The notes beneath the pieces are model-generated. The model did no database searches and was not told where the DNA came from. It saw only the letters and a program-made list of their open reading frames with translations. A program made the translations under genes and the position numbers. Below are positions 1 to 12,426 of a DNA stretch of 64,000 nt, piece after piece (the stretch's first letter is position 1; every line of letters begins with the position of its first letter). The stretch is from Phaeosaccion multiseriatum (taxonomy: Eukaryota; Ochrophyta, other classes): the NCBI GenBank assembly GCA_965112735.1, contig OZ218962.1, forward strand, positions 744,001 to 808,000. Reading direction: 5' to 3'.

Positions 1-3000
1 CCACCATCTCCGCCACCTCGCCCCCTCCCTCTCCCTCACCCCCCCCCTCTCCCTCACCCCCCCCCTCTCCCTCTCCCCCCCCCCACCCCTCCTCCCCCTC
101 CTCCTCCCACTCCTCGTCGTACTCTTCACTGCCATCCTCGTAGGCGAAGTTCATCATCGCCGCTACTACATGGGGGTACAGCTCCTCACCCCCATCCTCC
201 AGCTCCATCTCAAAGTCAAAATCCTCATTCCCCTCCCAATCCTCCTCTCCACTGCCGCTTGCACTGCTCCATCCAGCCATTGAGTCGCTTTCACTGCCTC
301 CGACGTTGTCTGAGCCGTGCAGGGTGGCGCTCTGAAGACTGAGGTGTAGAGAGGCGGGATTTCCCTTGTAGAGATAGGGGTCGACGAGTAAAGGGTTTCT
401 GTGCAGGATGGCACTGGGTGGAGGGCTTGCCACTTCCTCTGCTTCCTTCACTCTCTCTATTGCCTTTGAGGACCGTGGGGGGCCCTCCACTTCAGTGCCG
501 CTGCTGCTACTGCTGCCGCAGCCACTACCGCTGCGCTTGCCGTCGCTGTCCCCCTTGCCGCTGCCACTGTTGCTGTTGCTGCCACTACTGCTGCTCTTGC
601 TCTCACGGATGCTGCTGCTGATGTCGGTGCCGATGCTTCGCATGCGTCTCGCGCTGGTGCTCCACAAGTGGTCTTCATAGCCCTGTACGTCGAAGCGAAA
701 GGGCTGTGCGCCGAAGTTGGCCGTAATGGGCGCGTTCGAATCCACGCCAATCACAGGATACAGAGGACGCTGCGGAGTACGGACGTAAGCACGCAAGTGT
801 GGGGGAGGGAGGGAGAGAGAGAGGCTTACAAAAAGACAGGGGGGACCCTAGGGAAGCATCATCAGTACGATTCACGGGATGGAGGGAGGGAGGGAGGGAG
901 GGAGGGAGGGAGAACAAATGACACCACGACAGCGAACGCATGGTTCAATCACATTTGATGACAAGAGAAGAAGGCAAAGACAAGACTCACGCTGAGGGCC
1001 ACGTGCTGGAATGGAGCAGCGACAAACTCCCCATTGAGGGTGAAGAAGATGGCGACCTTGTAGCTCGTCGGCTGGTGTGGAACCAACCTGTCTACCTCCG
1101 CGCACCATCTTCAGAGACAAGAGAGAGGGGGGGGCGGAGGAGGAGGAGGATGAGGAGGAGGAGGAGGAGGAGGAGGAGGTGGTGGTGGTGGTGGTGGTGG
1201 AGGAAGAGGAGCAGGAGGATTAGGAGGGCTTGTTATTGCTCAGAGAGAGAGAGAGAGAGAGGGAGAGGACAAAACGCTGTGCTACTACACATATCACATC
1301 TCTGACCTCTAGACAGATCTCTGGACATACAGCTGCTCTGGACACACAGCAGCTCTTTAGAGGCTCGAGGCTCGAGGCTAACTCACCCGGGGAGGGGGTA
1401 GTGCATCTGCATCATGGGCTTGACGAGAGGAGGGTATACGATGCCACACCCTGCATTCATCGCCGTTTCGTTCAAACATTTAAAAACAATTACAAACAAA
1501 TACGATACAATGTGCAATACAGAAGAAAAACTGAGGGATTGCGTGATGCAATTTCCTCTCACTGACGTCATTCACGGACCGACTGTATCAAGGCCACATG
1601 GACACCCACAAGGGCACCCCAGGCAGGACCACTCAACCCCTCTCCACTGACATAATCAACATCCCAAGAGCACCCATATGACCGACCGGACTGCGTCGCC
1701 TTGTCACCCATCACCCATTCCCTCTCCCTCTCCCTCTCATCCCTCTCATTGATATATGCACTGACCGACTGTGTCGCCCTCTCGGAAGGGCCTCCTGACC
1801 AAAGCGGGTGTAGGGGTTCCGTGCCCGTGGTAGAAGTACCCGTCGTCGCCATGGTAGCCCCACGAGTGCCTGCCAGGCGTAACGCCCCAATCCAACCCCA
1901 CAAGGTCAGTGACGGTACATCGTGGGTAAACATGCACACACATGCACCCGCACACGCACATGCACGCGAACACGCACGCACGCAAATGTACAGATGGGTA
2001 CGTTCAGGACAGAGGCTTGAGTGAGGAAGGAAGAGCAAGTCCGCAGCAGCCACAGCAGCAGCCGCCGTAGCAACAATAGTAGCCAAAGGCCGGCCACGAC
2101 GGACTCACCTATCCCAGCCCGGCTGCCGATTGTTCAGGAGGAAGCGGCTGCTTGCAAGCCCCACCGACACACAAGGAGCATTGCCTGCTCCTCCTCCGCC
2201 CCCCACCATTGCTTCGACTGCAGCAATGACTCCTCCTCCGCCCCCCTGCCCTGCTTCGACTGCAGCAATGTGTGCTGCCGCCCCTGCTGCTGCTGCTGCT
2301 GCTGCTGCAGGTGCTCCTTCTCCTCCTGCTCCTCCACTGTCCGCCCCTTCCTGTAGCTCTGTTGCGTCCACCCCTGCTGCCAGAGCCGCTGCCGCACCGA
2401 TAGACACTTCATAGTAGGCAATATGGCCGTAGCGAATCTCAGGCCCTCGGGGAAGCGGGCCACCCACTCCAGCAGGAACCGCAGCAGGAGGAGCCGCAGC
2501 AGCTGCGGAACAAGACGCGGAGGAGAAAGATGGCGGCGGTGTCGGGGGAGAGGAGGGCAAGACGGGACCTTGCCCTTCCCCTTCCCCTTCTTCTCCTGTT
2601 CCTCCTCCTCCTCCTCCTCCTCCTCCTCCTCCTCCTCCTCCTCCTCCTCCTCCTCCTCCTCCTCCTCCTCCTCCCGCTCCCGCTCCTCCTCCTCCCGCTC
2701 CCGCTCCTCCTCCTCCTCCTCCTCCTCCTCCCGTTGCGGGGGCATATCGCTGTCCCGCCCCTGGCAGCAGTCGGGTGAAGCCCTTCCCCACGGGGGCGGT
2801 GCCGATGAGGCGCAAGAGCTTCTGCTCCTCTGTGCACAAGGGCGTGGTCGTTTGTCCCGTTCTGTTACTCAGGGCAAGCAAATGGGCAAGCGGCAAGACA
2901 GGCATATGGACAGACAGGCAGGCAGACAGGCAGGCAGGCAGGCAGGAGGCAGGCCGGCAGGTAGAATATGTGTTGAGGCGGGGTAGGCACTGCCAATGTC

Positions 3001-3154
3001 GAAGGGGTGGTTGTGTGATGACTGAGTGCTGATGAGTGCCTGCCTGCCTACCTCCACGTGGCTCTACACAGGTGTCGTCCACGACGACGACGATGACGAT
3101 GGTGATGCTTTCAAAATTAATGGCAGACCCGAAAACAGCGAGCAAAGGGTTCAT
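1..3154 (-). CDS. SPRY-domain protein (RanBP9/SPRYD-like), 3' end outside window
   Basis: Exons joined by phase: 3053-3154 (tentative first exon, ATG at 3152-3154), 2109-2829, 1766-1869, 1387-1450, 991-1108 and 769 to the window edge. The spliced product reads through a whole SPRY domain: YYEVSIGA, then CVSVGLASS, PGWDRHSWGYHGDDG, GDTVGCGIVY, YKVAIFFTLNGEFV, and finally RPLYPVIGVDSNAPITANFG with PFRFDV. This order is typical of RanBPM/SPRYD proteins, which use the domain to dock partners. The PGWD|RHSWGYHGDDG junction is formed across an intron. The largest exon also encodes long Gly/Ala runs from a GGA/CTC microsatellite (about 2605-2730) inserted inside the SPRY fold between strands. The C-terminal part is Ser/Gly-rich and then acidic (FDFEMELEDGGEEL), still open at the window edge. 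The start and first exon are uncertain. Function beyond protein binding cannot be given. Confidence 0.8.
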
Positions 3155-3398
3155 ATCTGGTGGAGAAGCACTGGAGGAGTGAGCAGGGCGGCTTCTCCTC
3201 CTCCTCCTCCTCCTCCTCCTCCTCCTCCTCCTCCTCCTCCTCCTCCTCCTCCTCCTCCTCCTCCTCCTCATCCTCCTGCTGCTCCTCCTGCTGCTGCTGC
3301 TGCCCCTTGCCCCTGACTCATGCCCATCCACAGCCCCTACCAGTGTCCCCCTCCACCCCCTTCTTTAGGTCTTGTCGGCCTCGGCTCTACCTGCTCAC

Positions 3399-4593
3399 CT
3401 TGCGGCCTCGTGCCACCACGGGAATGGCCTGTCCGCCCGCACGGCACGATCACCTCCCAAGGCGTGCTGAGAGAGCACCACCACCGGGGGGAGGGAGGGA
3501 GGGAGGGAGGGAGATGCAATAACAAGGGGGTGAGTCCTTGTGCGCGCAATACCGCAGTACCAATTCCAATGGATACTTCATCAGTCGAGAAGAGACTCTT
3601 GGGGGCCGAGAGGAAGCAAAAGAAGCGGAGTGTTTCCCAATCCTCGCGCCCCCTTCGCTTCCACATTCCTCTCTCTCATGCCTGCCATCCTTCCGTGCTC
3701 GAACCCACGGACCGCATGCTCGCGCACGCACCTTCCAAACGACAGTCACGCATCTGTCCTCCTCGGCAGCGGGCGCGAGCCAGCTCAAGGCATCCCCATT
3801 GGCGGGGGTCTTGTCGAGCTGCGAGGGCCAGGCGCTGACCATCGTCTGACAGCGCTGGCGCCACGAGGAGGGGAAGGCCGGGGCAGGCGAGGCCGGAGGA
3901 CTCTCCTCTGCTTCACCGATGGGGCAGAGCGGGGCAGGGAAGCGTCGGGTGTGGGCAGGGGCGGTGCAAGAGCGGGCATGCGAGGGATCCATGGGGCATA
4001 CAGGCGGGGGGTGAGGAGCTTGCCAAGGAGGAGAAGGTACGAACACCGAACATGACATGGATGAATTGATCATTTCCTTTCGTCCACTCCGTATCGTGTG
4101 GAGTGGGAAAACAAACAAATATGGGTGGATCTCCTGCTGTGGAGGGGTTGAGGGGGAGGGAGATTAGTTTGCACCTCGCCTTACCCGCTGCATAAATGTG
4201 GCCCTCCCTGCGGATCCGGCAAGTTGTCGCCCTGTCCCACACAGCCAGGCACATCTGGAGGGCGAATGCACACGCGGAAGATTCAGAAAACGCGATTCGA
4301 GACCTTCGTGAAGAGGATACAGAAAGGCTTGACTTTTTGCTCGGCTTTTGGCTTACCTCCCTCCACACGCCGGGCTGTGAAGCCGCCTCCCTCAGCACTC
4401 TATTACAAGCCCTCAGAGCATCGACGTCGTGGAGCCAAAGGAATGGCAAGACCGCACCCAGAAGTACGTGGGGTAGCTGCAGAAGGAGGGGGCCATGTGT
4501 TTGTGACAATGGAAGTGGAACCAAAGGACCTTCAGGCCCGGGGGGAAGAGAGCTACTGCTGCTCATGCTCCTGTGTTGCTTTCGTCCCTCCAT
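3399..4593 (-). CDS. F-box-like protein, 3' structure unresolved
   Basis: Exon 1 (4357-4593, 79 codons) starts at an ATG and ends at a GTAAGC donor. Residues 34-79 resemble an F-box: a Leu-rich helix LPHVLLGAVLPFLWLHDVDA, then ALRACNRVLREAASQPGVW. That pattern (LP...L..L...D...ACNR.LR....P.W) recruits SCF ubiquitin ligases through SKP1. Exon 2 (3732-3854, 41 codons, phase 0) adds VSAWPSQLDKTPANGDAL and ends at GTGCGT. A further exon near 3399-3480 has good splice signals, but I could not join it with certainty, so the 3' end is approximate. The gene is head-to-head with the helical-repeat gene at 4744, 150 bp away. No substrate-recognition domain is recognisable. Call is by pattern only. Confidence 0.45.
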
Positions 4594-4743
4594 ATCTCCT
4601 TCTCTCAAGGAGAGCTCACGGGCGCTTTTAAGGGCCGAACCCTCGCCCCGACGATGATCCCCCCCCCCCCCCGAATCCTCGATTCCTTGACTTCAAAATG
4701 GCGCGCCAGTTGCTGGGTAAAGGTCGAGTAGCCAAAGAGAAAA
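4594..4743. promoter_or_regulatory. Shared 150-bp divergent promoter region
   Basis: Only 150 bp separate the two divergent ATGs at 4593 (-) and 4744 (+). The interval has a C-homopolymer run at about 4660-4673 and a GC-rich CAAAATGGCGCGCCAG element at 4693-4708. No convincing TATA box is visible. The ATG at 4698 opens an out-of-frame reading frame overlapping the start at 4744, unless transcription begins downstream of it. Confidence 0.5.
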
Positions 4744-7700
4744 ATGAGCTCCTTCGTGAGAGATACAGCGTCACGCGAAGCAGCTTCGGACCTGGGGAGT
4801 GGTCTCTATCCGGAGCTGCAGCGAGGACTGCGAGGCTTGAACGACGAGCAAACAGAGGCCTGGCTGATCGAATGGCACCGCGCCCTGGTGGCGGCGAGGA
4901 AGGAGGGCCGCAGGAGCGAGGCGGACAAGCTCATCGCTACCATCGGAGTGGCGGCTTTGCAGGTGTATGCGGGTATGCGCAAAGCAGCTTTAATTCAACA
5001 GTCCTTCGCTTCCTGAGGCTTCATTTCTCCTTGCCTTCCTTCTGCCCTCCCTCAAGCAGATGCCCTCGATCACCTCTCCCCACCCTTCCCTGCTCCATAC
5101 ATCCCGCCCTCCTGCTCTCTATTCCCTCACTCCTCCACCACCTGCCTCCCTAGGTGCACAGCACGGGCCCATTGCGAGCCCTGCTGCCCTCCATCTACAA
5201 AGAGGTCCTTTCCGAGTTGCACAGCGGCGCCCTGCAGAGCACAGACATTGCCTGCATCAGGGCTCTAGGCCGCCTCCTCAGGGCCTTCCCCGGCAGCCCC
5301 ACTGCGCAAGTGTTGACGACAGCGCAGGCCGTCCTCGTCGACCGTATCACCACAAGGTGGGGTTTGAGCTTGGGACCGAAGGACCTCCTCCCCCCTGACC
5401 GTGGAGACCTTTCTTTTGTGCCTGCTTTCTATTATCTGCTCCACCTCCTATGATCATCATCCAGACTCACACAAAATGACTAGCAAAGCGCCGTTCCGCG
5501 AGTACCGTATCTTGCTGCTGCCTCTTACTCTGTTCTTCGGGACCCGCCTCTCCCCCTCTGGCCTTTCTTTTTCCTTGGCTTCCTCCACTCTCTGCCGCAA
5601 CCAGACCCATCTACTCTGAGACGGCCCAGAGCTACTCCATCTATCTGGAGGCTCTGGCGGCTTGTGAGTGGGGCAGCTTCGAGGCCTGCGCCCACGAGGT
5701 ACTTGGTGTCAACACGGTCTTGTGCGATGCCGCCTTGTGGGAAGCCAGGGAAGGCGGAGAGGGGCATGTCATGAGCTTGCTGGCGCTGCTGCTCATCCCG
5801 TACTGCAGTGAGCAACGCAGGCAGGCCTCAGGAGCTCCACCACCGCCAGATACAGCAGCAGCAGCAGCAGCAGCAGCAGGAGGAGGAGGAGGCGCGCCGA
5901 GGGAGCCCCCAGCAACCCTGACAGAGGACCCACTCCTGCTGCAGCAGCTCACGCAGGTCGCTGCCGGCCACCTGGCCCTGGTGCGGGAGTCCTTCGTGGC
6001 CAAGCCGGACCCTGCAGCCCTCAGTGCGGCCGCCGCGGTGCTCGGCGCATTGGCGGGGGCAAGCAGGCAAGAGGCGGTCGTGAGTCTAGCGGTGGAGGGT
6101 ATGCTCAGCATTATCGGCCAGGAGGAGGAGGAGGAGGAGGAGGAGGAGGACCAGGAGCAGCAGCAGCAGCAGGAGCAGCAGCAGGGGCAGGGAGTGCGCG
6201 GGGAGGGAGGGAGTAGCAGAGGAAGTGGGCAGCGCCTGTCTTGCCCCACGGCCTCTCCCTCGCCTTTCCATGTGACCGTGGGCAGTACGCAGGAGGCGGA
6301 GGCGCTAAAGTACGCGTTGGAGGCCTTGAAGGAGTGTTCCGAAGGCGTGGCGCCTCCCCTGCTCAGCTTTGATTCTGTAACCGTCACCATGGCTGCGCTC
6401 CAAGCGGTCCCCGAGGGGCTACGCGCCCTCCTGGCCCGCTGCTCCAGAGGAGAAAGCAGCAGCCCTGGCGAGCGAAAGGTCACAAGGGCGCTGTGCGGCG
6501 AGGTGCGGGAAGTAGCGGTGGGCTGTGCCCGCGCTGTGGTGGGGCTACACGGCTCTCTATGGCTACAGCACCATCCTGAGCGCCTGCTGAAGGGAGTGGT
6601 GCCAGGTCTGGCGTCTCCGCTGCTCTTGGCGGACGCTGTGGCTGCATTGAAGAGGGATGGAGGGGGCGGTGAAGCGAGGAGGGTGGTGGTGGAGGTGAGA
6701 GCCACGACCGGACGACAACTTGTGGCAGTCGGAGAAAGGGTGGGGGGCGTGTACACGTAAACCTGCCCCTCTCTCTCTTACTCTCACTCTCCGGCGTTGC
6801 TCTTCCACCCTCTCATGTGTCTCTCTCAAGTGTCGCGCCTGTAGCGCACATCTCTACCCCTTCTCCTCCCCCTTCCCCTCCCCCTCCTGCTCTCTTGTTT
6901 CCTCCTGGATGATGCTCCCTAACCCTCCGCTCCTCCTCCTTCTTCTCCTCCTCCCCTTCCTCCTCCCCCCCCCCCTCCTCCTCCTCCTCCTCCTCCTCCA
7001 CCACCACCACCACCACCACCACCTCCCAGATCGTTCTCCCCGACGCAATAGACCAGCTTGCCGGTGCCTTGCGCAACCTCAATCGATACAGCGCCGCCGC
7101 TGCCCAGGGTGTCCTAGAGGCGACTCACGCCCTCATTGAGGCGGCGGGAGACGACTTTGCTCCCCATGTGGACCGCATTGGCCGACCCTTATCCACCGCT
7201 CTGGCGGCGGCTGTATCACCAACTGCTGGTGCTGCTGCTGCTCCCGATGGAGGCCAGACGAGTGGGGTAGGGCTCTACTGTGGGAAGGTGGGGGCGGCTG
7301 AGCTGTTGTCTGCGGCGTGCGCGACGGTTGCGGCGGTCCAAGGCGAGCCAACCCGCCTGTCCACCAAGCCACCCGACCAGGAGCAGTTGGTAGTACAGCA
7401 GCAGCAGCAGCAGGGTCAGGGTGGAGCATATGCGCAACCTCGGCCGATGGCATTCGCGTGGTCAATGCCGCTGTTCGAGGCCGCCGTGGGCATCGTCGCC
7501 AGGCATTGGGGAGTACCAATCGGTCCAGATGGACTGCCAGGCATGCATGCGGGGGAGAGAGAGGGGGAGGGAGAGGAACTAGCAGTGGCGGCGTATGAGG
7601 GTCTGAGCACCATCGAAGCTCTCTTGAGGGGCAAGCTCATCGCAGGCAACGCAAAGGGCTTTGCTGAGACCAACGTGGAGACGCTCCTGGCGGGCCTGGC

Positions 7701-8142
7701 GGGGAGGATGTGCGGCTGGCTGCAGCAGAGATCAGGCGTGTCAACTTGCCCGACAGATGGGTCTCCAGGGAGAGGAGGAGGAGGAGGAGGAGGAGGAGGA
7801 GGAGGAGGAGGAGGAGGAAGAGGCAAGGAGGGGGGATTGGGACAGCTTCTCGCGCTGGACTGTGATGTCCTCGTGAAGGGGCTGGAGGTCATGACTCTGG
7901 CGTCCAGTGCGGCGGTCATGGGAGATGCAGCTGTTGGTGGTACAGCACCGCCAGGAGGAGGGAGAAGAGGAAGGCGGGAAGGAGGAGGAGTAGGAGCAAA
8001 GGGGGGGCTGCAAGCCGCTTCCCTCGCGCAGGCGCTCGTGCCGCTCGTGGCGCACGCACAGTTCCTGGCCTCTCCGATGGCGGCCAGAGACGTGCCGGCC
8101 CCGCTCAAGGCCGCCTGCTTGGCCATTGTGAGCCGAACGTAG
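4744..8142 (+). CDS. Helical-repeat (HEAT/ARM-like) protein, 874 aa
   Basis: Four exons, 4744-4962, 5154-5356, 5605-6694 and 7030-8142, join with matching phases (0, 2, 0) into 875 codons ending in TAG. The product is almost entirely amphipathic helices rich in Leu and Ala, for example LRALLPSIYKEVLSELHSG, DIACIRALGRLLRAFPGSP and IDQLAGALRNLNRY. This suggests an alpha-solenoid of the importin/exportin or HEAT class, but I do not recognise the family. Low-complexity insertions (Ala/Gly near 5850, Glu/Gln near 6120-6190, Gly near 7775-7815) sit between helices, each encoded by a trinucleotide run. A copy of the interspersed CTGTATCACCAACTGCTG motif at about 7211-7228 is translated as AVSPTAGA. 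A decayed copy of the last about 120 bp of coding sequence lies at 16444-16670. An alternative upstream ATG (4698) is in another frame. Confidence 0.75.
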
Positions 8143-9200
8143 AACCAACGCCCTCACCTGTGTGGTTGGGTGCGTGCGTGGTGAGTTGCCTTCGTCCATC
8201 GTGGTGTTCGTCCTTCGCCTACTGCTGCTCCGAGAAGTTCATCCCACAAACGAAGGTAGCCGCAGCTAGGGGAGGCAGGCAGAAGGTAGAAGAAGGAGCA
8301 CACAGAGGGATCGATTTAAGGATCCAACGTATGCACTGTGCGACTAGAGAAGAAACGCCGCACATTGATGATTGATTGATTGATTGATTTGATGTATTCT
8401 TGTATTGTTACGTGCTCCGAACCAAAGGGGACCCCCCGAGAAGAGAAGAAGAGAGTTGGACAAAGGAGAGTTGCAAGCCCACGCTTTGACACAACCCATT
8501 TCCTGCCATGCCGTAACCGTAAGCTTATTGGTGGATGGATGGTAGTAGATGGCCTGAATGAGGCATTGACGTTCCGTTGCGGCTACTACAAGTACAGCCC
8601 AAGAGTCAACCGATCTCTATAACTGCAACGAACGGAACAAGTGCAGCTTAGGTACGAGTCCCCGCCCCTTGCTGCTACGCAACGCAACAACACGAAGCCC
8701 GTGACCACCGTCCCCGCTACGATATCTGCTTCACCTCAAGCCCTCCCGGCCTCTCTTTGTCACGCACAGCTTGCTCCCACTCTCGCCAAGCCCCTTCTTG
8801 CTCACTTCAGTCACTTCAGCCGTAGATGGGACTGACTGTCCATCTTTCGTCCTTGAGCTTCTCCCATCAAAAACAGGTGGCCTCGCCTGGCTGGCCCCAT
8901 GTATGTATGTACATACGGCATAACTATCTGTGTACGAAGAGATTTGTGCTCCATGGAAGGAGGGGGAACAGGCAGGAGAAGGGCTGGGGGGGATATTCCC
9001 CTCACGTCTCCTTTGATCTTGCTTTGACCTTTGACCTCTGACCTTTGGTCTTCTTCTGACCTTGATTTGACCTTTGGCCTTTGACCTCTGACCTCTGACC
9101 TTCCTTTGACCTTTACCTTTGACCAAGCTACGCTACGTGTGCACAAGCAGAAACCTCTCCCATCACCTGCTGCATCACCTGCTGCTGCTGCATCACCTGC

Positions 9201-9231
<31 letters not shown>

Positions 9232-9351
9232 CACAAAGCACAATCCCACCCACCTTCCCTTTCACTTCACTTCAACGCTCCGCCTTCCTATGCACAAAAC
9301 AGCCTTCCTCCTTACTCCGGGGGAAGACGACTCCTTACTACACTGTCACAA
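8143..9351. other. Intergenic, with a GACCTTT repeat tract
   Basis: This lies between the 3' ends of the helical-repeat and coiled-coil genes (convergent). No credible coding exon was seen. A (TTGA)n stretch occurs near 8366-8390. A degenerate GACCTTT/GACCTCT direct-repeat tract fills about 9014-9124, and a CTG-rich run lies at 9170-9222. Both 3' UTRs should lie here. Confidence 0.6.
9014..9124. repeat. Degenerate 7-bp direct repeats (GACCTTT/GACCTCT)
   Basis: About 13 imperfect copies of GACCT(T/C)T are spaced 6-8 bp apart. On the minus strand they read as AGGTCA half-sites in direct orientation. It may be a simple microsatellite; a regulatory role is only a possibility. Confidence 0.7.
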
Positions 9352-11323
9352 TCAAGCGTTTCGCTTTCTCTTGGTTCCCCAGGAGGGGAATCCGAACCAC
9401 GATCCCCGACCTTGCACTTGCTCTTGCTCCTCCTCCTCCGCCCCCTCACCGCAACCATCCGCCATCTCCTCCGCCTCATCCTCCTTGCTCTCTCCCCCCC
9501 CTCCCTCCTCCCCCTCCTCCGGTGGCACAGTTCCGCCTGCTTGAGTCAGCAGCCCCTCCAGCAGCGACAGTCTCTGTTGGAGCCGCTGCTGCACCTGTGT
9601 ATGGGCCTCTCTCCTCGTCGTCAGCAAAGCCTGAACGTGCTCGGTGCATTGTATGGCCTCGGCTTCGTTCTCTTGAACACTCTTGAGCTCCTGCTTGAGC
9701 TTTGCAATCTGCGCCTTGTCCTGCTGCTCGACAAATACGTTGGTTCAAAGACAGGGGGGTAGAGAGAGAAGGGGGGGGGGGAGAGGGAGGGAGAGAGAGA
9801 GAGAGAGAAAGGGGTGAGGGGGGGAGGGGTGGAGAGAGAAGGGGGGGGGGGAGAGGGAGAGAGAGAGAGAGTAAGGGGTGAGGGGGGGAGGGAGAGGACG
9901 AGGGGGAGGAGGCGGGTACAGATACGCCCCCTTGGGACCGACTGTACCTCTCGAGTGAGTGCCGCCTCCTTCGCCTCAGTGGTGAGCCGATCCACCTCCG
10001 CCTTTGCTTGCTGCAGGGCCTGCTGCTCGCTCGCCTCTTCACTGGTCTTGGCGGCCACACCTGCCTCGAGTCCCATGATCCTGGCCTCCAGCTTCCTGTA
10101 CATAGACCGCCCAAGCCAAGGGGAGACGGAGCAATCCACATGTGTTGCGAGCGTGTGAGGGGGGTGAGAGTCACAAGACAAAACGACCCCACCAAGCAGG
10201 AGCACCAGGGGTGAGAGAGAGAGGGGGTGATAAGAGAGGGGTGAGAGATGATAAGAGAGGGGGGGATAAGAGAGCGGGTGAGAGAGGTCTTGCTTCCTCT
10301 GGGGGGGGTCACTGAGTCACTGAGGTGCCTTGCCATGTGCCTCTACTCTTCAGAGTCCTCTTTCGTCCTTCCCTTCTCTCACCTCCCTCCCTCCCTCCCC
10401 TCCCTCCCTCCCCTCCCTCCCTCCCTCCCCTCCTCCCTCCCTCCCTCCCCTCCTCCCTCCCTCTCTCTACACCTCCACTCACCACTTGTCGTCCTCCACG
10501 GTCTTGAGTCGCCTGGCCTCGGCCTCCACCCTCACGAGTGCATCCTTCTTGTCCTGCAGCTGTATCACCAACTCGCTCACCCTCGCCGTGGCTTGCTCAA
10601 GGTCTCGGCCCTGCCTGCCCTGCTTCTCCTCACTCTCCAGCCACCTCTTTTGCATCTTGCTGATCGTCTCTTGGTGGCGAGTCACCTCCTGCTTGAGCTC
10701 ATTAATTTTGCTCTGCGCTTTGGTGTACGCGGCTAGCTGCTCCTTTGCCTTTTCCTCCTGTCGCTTGGCCTCCCTGGCCCGCTCCTCCAGCTCCTTCTTC
10801 TGCTTGTCAAGCATTTCCTTCTGCCGGTCGCTCGACTCCTGACTGACCTTTCCGCCTCCCTCCGCGGCGTTGGCGACGGCGGCGCTGGCCTTGCCTCTTG
10901 CCTCGGCGGTTCGCGCCTTGTAATCCTCCCTAGCGGCCTCTCCGGCCACCTTCACCGCCTCCAGCTCTTCCTTGAGCTCTCGTATGGCCCTGTCCTTCTC
11001 GGTCAACTGCAGCACCAATTTCTGTCGCGTGGTGTGAGCGGTACGAGGATAACAGGGTAGAGCAAGAGGGAGAGGGGCGGGGGGGGGGGGGAGGGATTGA
11101 GACCTTGAGGAAACAAAAAGCCCGCTTTACGCTTAGTTTGCTGTCCTCGATTGATCCCTTCCATTCTCCGCCAAACTCTGTGGTGATACCTTCGAGCCTC
11201 TGCTGGTCCGATCACGCCCCCCGCTTACTCAGTACGAACACCACTCACCACCACTGCGGTGTTTTCCTTCTGCAGCTCCGCCTGCAAGTAGTTGACGTCC
11301 ACATCTTCCGCCACCGTCGCCAT
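9352..11323 (-). CDS. Coiled-coil protein, about 400 aa
   Basis: Five exons, 11249-11323, 11131-11199, 10483-11021, 9948-10095 and 9352 to about 9723, join in phase to 401 codons from the ATG at 11321-11323 to TGA at 9352-9354. The first intron ends CAGCAG; the second starts with a weaker GTAAAG donor. The protein is nearly continuous heptad coiled coil: QLTEKDRAIRELKEELEAVK, then Lys/Glu/Gln-rich helices (QKEMLDKQKKELEERAREAK), then EARIMGLEAGVAAK and QDKAQIAKLKQELKSVQ, ending in an acidic Glu/Gly tail and GTKRKRNA. No motor, SMC hinge or membrane segment is seen. It may be a structural or tethering protein (golgin- or centrosomal-like), but no family is recognisable. Residues SELVIQLQ at 10557-10578 coincide with a variant of the interspersed TATCACCAACT motif. 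Confidence 0.75.
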
Positions 11324-11477
11324 CTTCCGCACACACTCCGGGATTGGAGACTACCGCAGCAATCTTGATCAGCACTGTAGGGAGGAGAAGGACGGGAGGA
11401 TGGGTGAGGAAGGTGAGAAGGAGGCGGGGGAGACGGGAGAGAGAGAGAAATAGAGAGAGAGGTAGAGAGAGAGACAA

Positions 11478-11514
<37 letters not shown>

Positions 11515-12426
11515 AGCGCGGAAGGAGAGAGAGGCACGGAAGGAGACGGACATCATACGCTGCCCGGGCGGAGGGTTAGACCGCGAGAGCGCTAGCCGCA
11601 CCAAAGCCTATTCCACTTCCCTTCCCTTTCCCAGGAGCTTTCACCTTTTTTTTGTTTCGCTTTCCTCTTTAAAGTCCCCTTCCTTCTCTCCTCTTCCGTC
11701 CTCAGCCACGCACCTTCTCACTTGACTATCTCCTTAACACCTGACCTCAACTTTATATAAACGGAGGAGCTGGATCTGCTTGACGTATTGACGATTGAAG
11801 GTAGAGTGGAGGGGGGAGAAACTGAAATTGGAGGCCTCCCATACTCCTTCTCATGATGCTGTGCCACCACCAAACACACACACACACACATGCGTAATTC
11901 TCAGCCCTGATTCCTCTAAGTCAATAAAACTGCCCCGCCGCCACCCTCCCTCTCAAGAAGCGGGAAGACGATGGAGCTTGTTCTCGCTCTCTTGCTGTCT
12001 TGCCCTCAGCCCCTTCGTCTTTCGCCGCTCGCCTCGCAATACAAAACAAGCCGAACCACTGGGCTTCCTCCTCCCTGCTCCCTCTCTCCTCTCCTCCTGC
12101 TCCCTTCTCCTCCTGCTTGTCTCCGGGGCTGCTCTCTGGGCCCATCTGGCATGGATGGGGTGCGGGGCGTCACCCCAGTCTCTCTTATTGCATCTGCCCA
12201 GAGAAAGCCGATGGAACACCCTCCTGCTGGCGAGGAGCCCGCTTTGGGTCGATGGGTGGGTCGATGTAGGTGGGTGACGTAGGTTCTTCCCCCCATCATC
12301 CATCGACGGACCATCATAGGGAGGGCCCTTCGAAGAGCGCCCCCCCCCCCCTCTTTCTCTCCCTCTCCCCCATGCGGCTGCGCTTCAGCCTCGCTCTACG
12401 CTTCTCTTCTGCGGGAGTCGAGGCGA
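11324..12426. other. Intergenic, upstream of the coiled-coil gene
   Basis: This stretch holds a (GA)n tract at about 11440-11540 and a perfect palindromic TATA-like sequence TTTATATAAA at 11752-11761, whose orientation cannot be told. It also has a (CA)n run at about 11872-11890 and GC-rich sequence with open but unconvincing frames (for example 11971-12282 +). No gene is called. Confidence 0.5.

Noticed and set aside
725-745. tRNA-like T-arm sequence GCGTTCGAATCCACGCC
   Set aside because: No acceptor, D or anticodon arm could be folded around it, and the complementary strand encodes the SPRY domain (VDSNAP).
11752-11761. TATA box TTTATATAAA
   Set aside because: It is palindromic, more than 400 bp from the nearest supported start, and no gene begins at the right distance on the plus strand; it is noted but not called as a promoter.
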